NCBI GenBank assembly: GCA_021806865.1
Contig: JAKAPU010000147.1
Coordinates: forward strand, 1-6,816
DNA from: an archaeon
Lineage (GTDB): Archaea; Thermoproteota; Nitrososphaeria; Nitrososphaerales; CADDZS01
Reading direction: 5' to 3'
Length of the DNA stretch: 6,816 nt
The notes under the pieces: model-generated
Seen by the model: only the letters and a program-made list of their open reading frames with translations
Databases searched by the model: none
Told to the model about the DNA's origin: nothing
In this document: positions 1 through 5,523 of the stretch, piece after piece
How the letters are laid out: each line of letters opens with the position of its first letter
Numbering within the stretch: the stretch's first letter is position 1
Translations under genes and position numbers: made by a program

Positions 1-2
1 GA

Positions 3-341
3 TCTCCAGAGGAACATGCACCCTGGCTTCATCGCATGATTTCCCTTGGTGGGATGAAAAAGGTCAAGACGGTTCAGAGATACGGATGGTTCTCAGACAA
101 TTCCCTTACGAGGTTTATGAAGAAATTAGGCGTTGGAACCTTTCAGTGCAGGAGCAAGAGAATGAAGGAGGCCAGAAAGATTTACTGTTTCAGGCATCCC
201 AATTCTTTGCTCAGGTTGATTGATGGTGATAGGAGGCTCTCGTTCGATGAGATTTCAAAAGCCGATCGCATCACTTGGATTTTGGGTTATGCCTGCAATA
301 GGAATGTAAACCAAGAAATGAGCATGTTCGATGGCAGTTAG
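3..341 (+). CDS. Hypothetical protein, C-terminal part (5' end outside window)
   Basis: The reading frame is open from the left edge and gives 112 residues before a TAG stop. The first ATG inside the window is at 36, but 11 codons precede it without a stop, so this is probably the end of a longer gene and not a complete 101-residue protein. I do not recognise the family. The protein is strongly basic in its first half (repeated KK, KR and RR pairs around KKVKTVQR and RSKRMKEARK). The segment before the motif RHPNSLLRL, at about residues 53-61 counted from the ATG, could be a small helical nucleic-acid-binding fold, but that is only an impression. Two or three cysteines are scattered, with no zinc-finger spacing. 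Its stop codon directly abuts the stop of the convergent recombinase gene, so both genes end at the same point. It may belong to the same mobile element, but nothing in the sequence proves this. Confidence 0.5.
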   Translation, partial: SPEEHAPWLHRMISLGGMKKVKTVQRYGWFSDNSLTRFMKKLGVGTFQCRSKRMKEARKIYCFRHPNSLLRLIDGDRRLSFDEISKADRITWILGYACNRNVNQEMSMFDGS

Positions 342-1523
342 TTAGTGTTTCAGTCTAGCGAGCGAGTATTTGAGTCGCAGGATCTCTTCTGCTTGTTCTT
401 TGATTTTTAGTAGTTGTATGTTCGAGAGCTGAGTTATCGCTTCCCTCTTTCTCCGGGGTCGCCATTTCGATAGGTCCAGTAGTTCTGCTATTCCCGAGGT
501 GAAATACGCTTCTATCATTTCTTCGACAAAGCGCAGTTTTGTCGCGTAGAAAAGAGGCAGGTGTCCGGTCGCGTTGAGTTTTGTTTTGTCTCCCATCATG
601 AAGCATGCGATCGCAGGAGACAAAGGCGTTTCATAGGCTGTATCTTCAAAGAATTTTCTACACCTGTTCGATACCAGTCTGACTTTGTACGCCTCCTTTG
701 CAAATGTAGTAATCTTCTTCCACAACGATTCATGATTTGGGAACGGAGAACTTCTTCCTGATGCTTTGGCCGACTCAACTACGTGCCTAGCAAATTTGAT
801 GGGTACGAAGCATGGATGTTTCACTCGTGATTTGGAGCGATCTTGCTGGATGGTTACTATGGCGTAGTCGGAGCGAGATAGGTCTATGTCTTCGAATGTC
901 ACGCGGTAGGCTGCTCTCGTCCTTTCGGGCACGTAGCAGTTCCACTGAATCATGTCCTTGCTTTCTTGGTCAAGGTGATTCCAGATCTCTACGAATATTC
1001 CCTCGGTGCAGTTTTCTTCCGCCGCGCCGAAGTGGTTATAGACACGAAGATTAAGAGGCGCGAAGTTTGCTCGGAAGATTCCGAGGATGCGGGTTGCCAT
1101 ATTGTGGCTGTGTCTTATCGGTTCGACTAGTGAAAACGCCCTAAGCGCTTGTTCGATATCGGAAGACTGTGGGTTTCTCTTCTTGTATTCTACGAGACGA
1201 CTGAGTGATTTGTTGTCGAGCGGAAGGCCTGTGTATGTTAGAAAACGTCTCACCCCTCGTATCGCCATGGATTGTGAGTTGAGGGAAAGTATGCCGCAGT
1301 TGTTTCTGTTTGTTCTGAGATGGTTAAAGTATTCTTGTAGCGCGAGATCCGTTTCGATGATGTGGAATATTCGGCGTTGTTCTTTTTTGGAACCGCGTGA
1401 ATCATGTCTCAGTCTTTCTTTGAAACGTCTGTAGGGCGATAAGAGTGGTGGGTTTTGCGGTCTATGCTCTTGTGTTTGTGTCGCCGGTTGTTGTGTGTAT
1501 CTGAGGAGATGGCTCAGATCCAT
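342..1523 (-). CDS. Tyrosine recombinase / phage-type integrase, archaeal divergent type
   Basis: This 393-residue protein is probably a site-specific DNA recombinase that cuts and rejoins DNA through a 3'-phosphotyrosine, as integrases of archaeal viruses and plasmids do. Residues about 55-165 look like the helical core-binding domain. The catalytic domain covers about 185-345. By eye, box I Arg is R201, 12 residues ahead of the motif EDID. The beta-hairpin Lys is K231, in DRSKSRVKHP. The HxxR box is N286-R-C-R289, followed by KFF, so His (or the Lys common in archaeal integrases) is replaced by Asn. The LGH-like turn is M310-G-D312, and the nucleophile is Y326 in GHLPLFYAT. A basic, probably coiled C-terminal tail follows (about 351-393). 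The length is normal for an integrase. The ATG start is 20 bases downstream of the IS1182-like remnant, and there is no Shine-Dalgarno sequence. An attachment site was not found. Family assignment is fairly sure; activity is uncertain because of the altered residues. Confidence 0.8.
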   Translation of the reverse strand: MDLSHLLRYTQQPATQTQEHRPQNPPLLSPYRRFKERLRHDSRGSKKEQRRIFHIIETDLALQEYFNHLRTNRNNCGILSLNSQSMAIRGVRRFLTYTGLPLDNKSLSRLVEYKKRNPQSSDIEQALRAFSLVEPIRHSHNMATRILGIFRANFAPLNLRVYNHFGAAEENCTEGIFVEIWNHLDQESKDMIQWNCYVPERTRAAYRVTFEDIDLSRSDYAIVTIQQDRSKSRVKHPCFVPIKFARHVVESAKASGRSSPFPNHESLWKKITTFAKEAYKVRLVSNRCRKFFEDTAYETPLSPAIACFMMGDKTKLNATGHLPLFYATKLRFVEEMIEAYFTSGIAELLDLSKWRPRRKREAITQLSNIQLLKIKEQAEEILRLKYSLARLKH

Positions 1524-1543
1524 TTTCGCAGGTTGCTGGGTTC

Positions 1544-1936
1544 TTAACGAGTTATCTTGAAGACAGGCTTGATGGAATCTATGTTGTCTTTCCGGAAGTC
1601 GGATATTGTTTTGAAATCAGGCGTGAGACCCTTCATAAGCCAGATCGTCTCAAGATTCATCGCACATGCTTCCTCCAGTAAGCGGCTGCTGCGTATATGT
1701 TTCAGATATCCATGGATGTACAGTTTGAGAAGATCCGCAGGATTGTACGGTGGTCTGCCTACACCACAAGGCTCTGAATGTTTGAAGCCAAAGGAATCCA
1801 TGTCTAGACTATCAACGAAAGCGTCCATGAAACGTACAGGATTTTCTCGGTCGATATATTCATCGACAGTCTTTGGTAGGAGTATTTCTTGACTTCTGTC
1901 GATTCCATTCACGTAACCGTCTCTATCAACACTCAT
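1544..1936 (-). pseudogene. IS1182-family transposase, N-terminal fragment
   Basis: The 130-residue reading frame matches the start of IS1182-type transposases (DUF772/InsH N-terminal domain). The recognisable run includes LLPKTVDEYI (residues 19-28), then VRFMDAFVDSLD, the motif GRPPYNPADLLKLYIHGYL (60-78), RSSRLLEEAC, and LTPDFKTISDFRKDN (104-118). Full proteins of this family are roughly 450-500 residues and carry their DDE catalytic domain after this part, so about three quarters, including all catalytic residues, is missing. Similarity stops around residue 126 (KPVFK), and the stop follows three codons later, just ahead of the recombinase gene. The ATG start is supported by a TATA-like TTTAAA centred 26-27 bases upstream, which suits a leaderless archaeal transcript. 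The fragment cannot transpose by itself. It could have arisen by internal deletion or by insertion of the adjacent recombinase-bearing DNA. Confidence 0.82.
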
Positions 1937-1964
1937 AGGTGTAATTTAGAGCGTACTCGTTTAA
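1544..1964. repeat. Short imperfect inverted repeat flanking the IS1182-like fragment
   Basis: TTAACGAGT reads inward on the plus strand at 1544-1552, and TTAAACGAGT reads inward on the minus strand at 1964-1955. They match except for one extra A. They sit at the two edges of the transposase fragment, and the left arm contains the fragment's TAA stop. This position suits the ends of an internally deleted insertion element. The repeat is short, however, the outward flanks show no target duplication I can see, and chance is possible. Confidence 0.3.
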
Positions 1965-1975
1965 AGCTATTTTGG
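1960..1975 (-). promoter_or_regulatory. Archaeal BRE/TATA-like promoter of the IS1182-like transposase
   Basis: On the minus strand the sequence CCAAAATAGCTTTAAA ends at 1960. TTTAAA is centred 26.5 bases before the A of the ATG at 1936, and the purine-rich CCAAAAT lies in the BRE position. This spacing would start the transcript at or next to the ATG, giving a leaderless mRNA. It lies inside the 3' end of the neighbouring IS6-like fragment. Confidence 0.4.
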
Positions 1976-2386
1976 CCAGAACGAATCACTACGTCTTGGA
2001 ATCGAATGCGCAAAGACGAGGTTTTTACACAGTCTGAGATCTCTCAGGAACAGTTCAGCAGAAATCGAGTTCGGGTTCCATGCAAGATGCAGTCCTAATA
2101 TTCTATCCTGGAATGGCTCGTATGCCATATAGAGGAATGCCTGCATGCCAGCAATTGTAATTCCAGTCTCGTCTACAGCGAATATCTTGACACGTTCTCT
2201 TCCCAACCTGAACAATTTGTGGAATTCTGTGTCAGATCCAATCTCCTGGTACCAGTCCCATATTGCCTTGTGAGTTCTATTCACAAATGGCTCGATGGCT
2301 CTTGCGCATCCTCTGAAGGACAGTCCTTCGAAGACCAGATATATGGCGTAATACACTATCTCTTGCGGAGTACGTTCCCTCTCCAA
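1967..2386 (-). pseudogene. IS6/IS240-type DDE transposase, truncated N-terminal half
   Basis: The 139-residue frame begins with a helix-turn-helix-like segment (about residues 9-45, with GLSFRGCARAIEPFVNRTHKA) that would bind transposon ends. The start of a DDE domain follows: VDETGITI at 71-78, with the first catalytic Asp at D72, then a strand-rich run through DRILGLHLAWNPNSISAELFLRDL to about 117. Family members continue with a second Asp in a strand of the type VTDG and a distal Glu. Neither is present here, because the frame drifts into unrelated sequence (HSIPRRSDSFWPK) and stops. The gene is therefore non-functional. The only start available at this end is TTG at 2384-2386; the frame is open upstream to a TAA but has no ATG. 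Two hairpins lie just upstream. The IS1182-like remnant follows 30 bases downstream, so one element probably interrupted the other. Confidence 0.72.
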
Positions 2387-2405
2387 TGCTTGATCACAAA
2401 GGAAA

Positions 2406-2434
2406 GAGGAGCACGCTCCTCGGCCTTAGGCCGA
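2406..2434 (-). terminator. Two adjacent perfect hairpins followed by a pyrimidine-rich tract
   Basis: GAGGAGC-AC-GCTCCTC (2406-2421) has a 7-bp stem with a 2-base loop. TCGGCCT-T-AGGCCGA (2420-2434) is a perfect 15-base palindrome with a single central base. The two overlap by two bases. Read on the minus strand, they come a few bases after the stop of the small ORF ending at 2440 and are followed by a C/T-rich stretch, CTCTTTCCTTT, which resembles an intrinsic terminator. They also lie 20-50 bases upstream of the IS6-like start, so they could instead be a subterminal structure of that insertion sequence. Confidence 0.4.
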
Positions 2435-2439
2435 TCGGT

Positions 2440-2589
2440 TCAACCTGTTAAGTAAACAGAGCATAGGCGGTCTTCGTGCATCTTATAACTGCCGAGTAAT
2501 ATCCATCTGCTATGTCTTTGAAGGACCTCATCGGAAGACTTCACGTGTACTGGCGTGTTGTGCAGCCAATCGTGAGCACGATCCAGCAT
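2440..2589 (-). CDS. Small ORF, 49 residues, unknown, possibly a gene remnant
   Basis: An ATG at 2589 opens a 49-residue frame ending in TGA at 2440. It contains a run rich in Trp, His and charged residues (AHDWLHNTPVHVKSSDEVL, then RWILLGSYKMHEDRLC), which reads more like real protein than random sequence. The same frame stays open upstream for about 19 codons, back to a TAA near 2645, so the ORF could be the tail of a longer gene, perhaps the decayed one at 2618-2849. I recognise no family. Terminator-like hairpins immediately downstream on the same strand support its being, or having been, the 3' end of a transcript. No ribosome binding site or TATA box is apparent. Confidence 0.25.
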   Translation of the reverse strand: MLDRAHDWLHNTPVHVKSSDEVLQRHSRWILLGSYKMHEDRLCSVYLTG

Positions 2590-2617
2590 CGTATTCGGAT
2601 ATTGGAGTAGTCTTGAG

Positions 2618-2849
2618 CTATAATTGGATAATTTGAAGGTATGTTAGTGAAACGCGCACACACAATCCGCTACAGTAATCTTGTTCACCGGAAAGGTTTA
2701 GCTTCTCTGCTATTGTTGTAGTCCTCAATCTAGGAGCAGATTGCGTAGATTAGCTCTGCTTCGCTTCTGAATGTCCCTCTTCTGCCTGAGTACTGTGAAC
2801 CACCTTTCTTCTTCCCCTCTATTACGTTGAGCGCAGCAAAGAGACTCAT
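2618..2849 (-). pseudogene. Frameshifted remnant of a winged-helix-type DNA-binding protein
   Basis: A minus-strand ATG at 2849 opens a frame of 39 residues (MSLFAALNVIEGKKKGG, then RRGTFRSEAELIYAICS), which is stopped by TAG at 2730. A frame shifted by one base takes over at the same place and runs to a TAG at 2618. It reads SAPRLRTTTIAEKLNLSGEQ near its start. Joined, the two give SEAELIYAI, then RTTTIAEKLNLSGEQ. This is the usual layout of an archaeal winged-helix repressor-like domain: a first helix, then a turn and recognition helix of the type TTxIAxKLNLS. I infer a single inactivating indel near 2730-2740. No obvious wing or C-terminal helix is preserved after it. The similarity is judged by eye, so the family call is tentative. 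The fragment separates the mobile-element area from the peptide locus. Confidence 0.35.
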
Positions 2850-2898
2850 GTTGTTTCGTTTCTCTCGTATCTTGATCCTTCAGATGGATCGTTTCATT

Positions 2899-3924
2899 TC
2901 ATTTCAAAACTTCCTTGAACACTCTTAGCATGCTGTTGCCAAGGATATTTTCGACATCATTTTGGGACAGTCCTAATTCAAGTAGTTTCCTTGTGAGAGA
3001 TGGAAGTTTGGAGAAATCCTCCAATCCAATCGGTGTACCATTTCGTCTTGGAAAATCGGAACCCAGACCAACGTACTCAGAACCAACAAGCTTTGTCATA
3101 TGCATTATATGCTTACAAACAGTGTCTAAAGTGGCTTGCCCATCGCTTAAGAACATCGGCACAAACACTACGCCTATCGCACCTCCATGATCAGCAATCA
3201 TTTTTATCTGTTGATCATCAAGATTACGTCGATGGTCATAGACTGCTCTTGCATTTGAATGAGATGCGATGAATGGTTTACTTGTGACGCCAGCAAGATC
3301 ATAAAAACCTTGTTTATTCAAATGAGAGACATCTAAGAGTACGCCTAATGAATTGGCTTCCTTCACCACATTAAATCCGAGATCGGTCAATCCGTAAGAT
3401 GTACTCTCTCTTGAGCCAAAACCGAGCTCATTTCTGAAACTCCAAGTAAGTCCTAACAATCTGACGCCTAGGCGATAAAAAATTCTGAGCATCGCCATCT
3501 TGCCCGCTAGCGGTTCAGCGCCCTCAAGTGAAATAAGAGCCGCTATCTTGCCTTGCTTTTGTAGAGATTCGATGTCGCCATAGGATGTCGCAAGTCCTAT
3601 AGTCGATCGGTTCTGTTCAATCTCAGTTGTAAGACATTCAAGCAACTCTAAAGCACGCCTCATGGGGTCATAGGTACGTGCGGGATCGCTCCATATGGCA
3701 AATACTTGGCAATCGACACCTCCTTCCTTCATTCTAGGAATGTCCACTTGCCCGTTGACGCTCTTCTCACCTAATCGCTTGAAATTCTGTCTCATTCCAA
3801 ACTGGTCAATTTCTCCATAGAGTTCAAGTACTATGTCCGTATGACAATCTACAAGAGTTGCCTTCTGGTGTATCTCAACCCACTTCTGAGCTAGAACTGA
3901 GGGACTCTGCGTGACGTTAGCCAT
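2899..3924 (-). CDS. Membrane dipeptidase-like metallopeptidase, family M19
   Basis: This 341-residue protein should be a binuclear zinc dipeptidase cutting short peptides, in this family often with a D- or dehydro-residue at the C-terminal position. The M19 landmarks are complete: H28-x-D30 in DCHTD, DIPRMKEGGVDCQVFAIW (61-78), the bridging E134 in SLEGA, H201 in LLDVSH, H222 in SHSNARAVYDHRRN with R233 matching the substrate-binding Arg of human renal dipeptidase, and D290 in VGLGSDF. The ending NDVENILGNSMLRVF is also typical. The position equivalent to His152 of the human enzyme is W161 (GLTWSFRNELG), as in a subgroup with an LTW motif, so substrate preference may differ. There is no signal peptide or membrane segment, so it is probably cytoplasmic. 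The ATG start leaves a normal short lead-in. The gene lies 126 bases behind the amidohydrolase on the same strand, without a clear promoter of its own, and is probably co-transcribed. Confidence 0.92.
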   Translation of the reverse strand: MANVTQSPSVLAQKWVEIHQKATLVDCHTDIVLELYGEIDQFGMRQNFKRLGEKSVNGQVDIPRMKEGGVDCQVFAIWSDPARTYDPMRRALELLECLTTEIEQNRSTIGLATSYGDIESLQKQGKIAALISLEGAEPLAGKMAMLRIFYRLGVRLLGLTWSFRNELGFGSRESTSYGLTDLGFNVVKEANSLGVLLDVSHLNKQGFYDLAGVTSKPFIASHSNARAVYDHRRNLDDQQIKMIADHGGAIGVVFVPMFLSDGQATLDTVCKHIMHMTKLVGSEYVGLGSDFPRRNGTPIGLEDFSKLPSLTRKLLELGLSQNDVENILGNSMLRVFKEVLK

Positions 3925-3941
3925 ATAATCTTCTCAAAACC

Positions 3942-4064
3942 TCAAAGTTTCTTGTCAAGACTCTTCTCCAGTATGCTATCATCGAGAATCCATCTGACTG
4001 TTAGGACGTTCTGCATGACGAATATGCTCACAAAAAACGTGGATGCAAATTCAAAGCCTCGCAT
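3942..4064 (-). CDS. Possible small ORF, 40 residues, between amidohydrolase and dipeptidase
   Basis: An ATG at 4064, inside the last codons of the amidohydrolase, opens a 40-residue frame that ends with TGA at 3942, 17 bases ahead of the dipeptidase ATG. The first half is hydrophobic (FASTFFVSIFVMQNVLTV) and the second half charged (ILDDSILEKSLDKKL), a pattern seen in tiny single-pass membrane proteins. The overlap and tight spacing suit translational coupling. There is no known family, no ribosome binding site, and a frame this short is easily fortuitous. Alternatively it is simply an intergenic spacer, or the leftover tail of a lost gene. Confidence 0.22.
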   Translation of the reverse strand: MRGFEFASTFFVSIFVMQNVLTVRWILDDSILEKSLDKKL

Positions 4065-5301
4065 CAGTATTCTTTTCTATCAGGCCATCCTTAATTACCA
4101 TCTTGATGTTCCCGACATCTTCCAAGCATGAAATATTGTCTATGGGATTGCCCTTCACAATCACTATGTCCGCAACTTTGCCTTGAGAAATCGACCCTAG
4201 AACGCCCTCCAAACCTAGAGCTTCAGCAGCAAGGCCAGTGGCGGAATAAATCGCATCTGATGTCTGCATACCTGCATGTTCGACAAGCAGCCTAAATTCC
4301 AGGGCATTGATCCCATGAAAATTGAAGGGAGTTCCGGCATCGGTGCCAAATCCTATTTTCACGTTATTCTGATATGCGAGCTTTACACTTCTTCTCGCTC
4401 TCTCGAGGCTTGCTTCCGACTTTTTGACAGACCACTCGGATATTCCTGATTTGACGCCGTGTTGTACTGCCATCATTCCCGGAATCAACGTAGGAACAAT
4501 TATTCTTTCCCTTTCCTTAATGATTCTACAAAGTTCCTCGTCCAAATCTGATGCATGTTCGATCGAATCCACGCCGCCTTCCAACGCATTTCTAATGCCT
4601 ATTCTTGATTGGGCATGTGCAGCTACTCTTCTGTTCTTAGAGTGTGCTTCGCTTACGATATTAGAAATTTCTTCAAGCGTAAACTGTGGCTGGTTCGGAT
4701 CATCTTGTGGGGAACCATGGCCTCCACTACTGTGGATCTTTATGAGGTCTGCGCCCATCTTTATTTGTTCCCGTACGGCCTTTCGAACCTCATCAACACC
4801 ATCACAAACTCTACCGTTTGAATAAGGGATATTCTGAAAGAAGTATGGCGTGTCTCCGTGGCCTCCTGTCTCAGTTAGAGCCTTTCCTGCTGCCAATATT
4901 CTGGGGCCTCTGGTTATACCATTCTTAATGGCATTTTTTAATGCTATTACGCCGTAGTTTTTCGATCCGACATCTCTTACCGTTGTAAATCCAGCTTCGA
5001 GGGTCTTTGTGGCGTTGTGTTGAGCTTGCAATACTGAATACTCCACCGATTCAAGCATTCGAGATATGTAATTAGCCTCTCCTGAAGCAGTCAAGTGAAC
5101 GTGAAGATCGACCATCCCCGGCATAACGAAGTGATTTCTTGCATCGATCTCTCTATCCACGCTGGTCTCTTTCATTTCCCCCTTAGGATAAATCGCCTGT
5201 ATCTCACCATCGACAATCAATATTGATACTTCGTTGATTACAGAAGTGGCATCGGTACCTTGAAAAAGGCTACCTGCCTTAACTAACAACCTGGCCAACA
5301 A
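4051..5301 (-). CDS. Metal-dependent amidohydrolase (Xaa-Pro dipeptidase / imidazolonepropionase-like)
   Basis: This 416-residue enzyme belongs to the amidohydrolase superfamily, in the subgroup that includes Xaa-Pro and other dipeptidases and imidazolonepropionase-like proteins. A small N-terminal beta domain ends with the motif VMPGMVDLHVHL. The TIM barrel then supplies the metal ligands: H67-x-H69, K188 in DLIKIHSSGGHG (probably the carboxylated Lys), H229 in VAAHAQ, H249 in SIEHA, and D321 in GFGTDAG. Other subgroup marks are GFTTVRDVG (104-112) and ETGGHGD (144-150). The C-terminal beta part has the usual GKVADIVIVKGNP and ends in MVIKDGLI. All catalytic residues are present and the length is typical, so it should be active. 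There is no signal peptide. The best start is TTG at 5299-5301 (a second TTG follows directly), because no ATG or GTG lies close and a TATA-like box sits about 30 bases upstream. Dipeptide hydrolysis is inferred from the family and from the M19 and binding-protein neighbours; a cyclic amide substrate remains possible. Confidence 0.9.
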   Translation of the reverse strand: MLARLLVKAGSLFQGTDATSVINEVSILIVDGEIQAIYPKGEMKETSVDREIDARNHFVMPGMVDLHVHLTASGEANYISRMLESVEYSVLQAQHNATKTLEAGFTTVRDVGSKNYGVIALKNAIKNGITRGPRILAAGKALTETGGHGDTPYFFQNIPYSNGRVCDGVDEVRKAVREQIKMGADLIKIHSSGGHGSPQDDPNQPQFTLEEISNIVSEAHSKNRRVAAHAQSRIGIRNALEGGVDSIEHASDLDEELCRIIKERERIIVPTLIPGMMAVQHGVKSGISEWSVKKSEASLERARRSVKLAYQNNVKIGFGTDAGTPFNFHGINALEFRLLVEHAGMQTSDAIYSATGLAAEALGLEGVLGSISQGKVADIVIVKGNPIDNISCLEDVGNIKMVIKDGLIEKNTDARL

Positions 5302-5327
5302 TGACCAGCAAAATGCGAGCTGAGCAA

Positions 5328-5343
5328 GTCTTAATGTTTTTCG
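5328..5343 (-). promoter_or_regulatory. BRE/TATA-like promoter of the amidohydrolase
   Basis: On the minus strand CGAAAAAC (5343-5336) is followed directly by ATTAAGAC (5335-5328). The AT-rich box is centred about 30 bases ahead of the TTG start, giving a nearly leaderless transcript. The same octamer occurs in the promoter of the divergent binding-protein gene, which strengthens both calls. Confidence 0.5.
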
Positions 5344-5466
5344 GTGGGAATTATCCGCGGTTGCATTCCGTGATTCCAGCTCACAAACTTGTGTGGGCCC
5401 AGTATGATTATTCCTGCAACGCCTAATGGTCCATCTGTAGCATGGTCAGACAGACACAGTAAAGTT

Positions 5467-5482
5467 CGAAAAACTAATAATA
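5467..5482 (+). promoter_or_regulatory. BRE/TATA-like promoter of the solute-binding protein gene
   Basis: CGAAAAAC (5467-5474) is followed directly by TAATAATA (5475-5482). Transcription would begin around 5504-5506. That is 18-20 bases ahead of the ATG at 5524, or right at an in-frame GTG at 5506. No Shine-Dalgarno sequence precedes either codon. Confidence 0.5.
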
Positions 5483-5523
5483 GCGCATTAGTCGTAAACC
5501 GCCTCGTGACAGCAAATAGAGCA

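Larger units (their letters stand above)
1544..2434 (-). mobile_element. Nested remnants of two insertion sequences
   Basis: An IS1182-type and an IS6/IS240-type transposase fragment lie head to tail on the same strand, each holding only its N-terminal part, with a tyrosine recombinase gene directly downstream. Candidate ends are the short inverted repeat around 1544-1964 and the palindromes at 2406-2434. Exact boundaries and target duplications cannot be fixed without intact copies of these elements for comparison. Confidence 0.5.

Noticed and set aside
355..1434. Several 60-115 residue frames on both strands within the recombinase gene.
   Set aside because: They are antisense or out-of-frame shadows of a recognisable tyrosine recombinase and show no family features.
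2874..2890. Small inverted repeat GATCC...GGATC downstream of the dipeptidase.
   Set aside because: Only five base pairs with a seven-base loop and no T tract; too weak to call a terminator.
2892..2905. Short TTTCA repetition at the dipeptidase 3' end.
   Set aside because: Under three units of a 5-base word, within normal background, and partly coding.
4424..4825. Plus-strand frames of 133 and 70 residues inside the amidohydrolase.
   Set aside because: Antisense shadows of a gene with complete catalytic motifs; the Cys/Ser-rich composition is not convincing.
5404..5523. Upstream in-frame ATG at 5404 that would add 40 residues to the binding protein.
   Set aside because: It would put a long polar stretch before the signal segment and place the start upstream of the TATA-like element; the ATG at 5524 or GTG at 5506 fits better.
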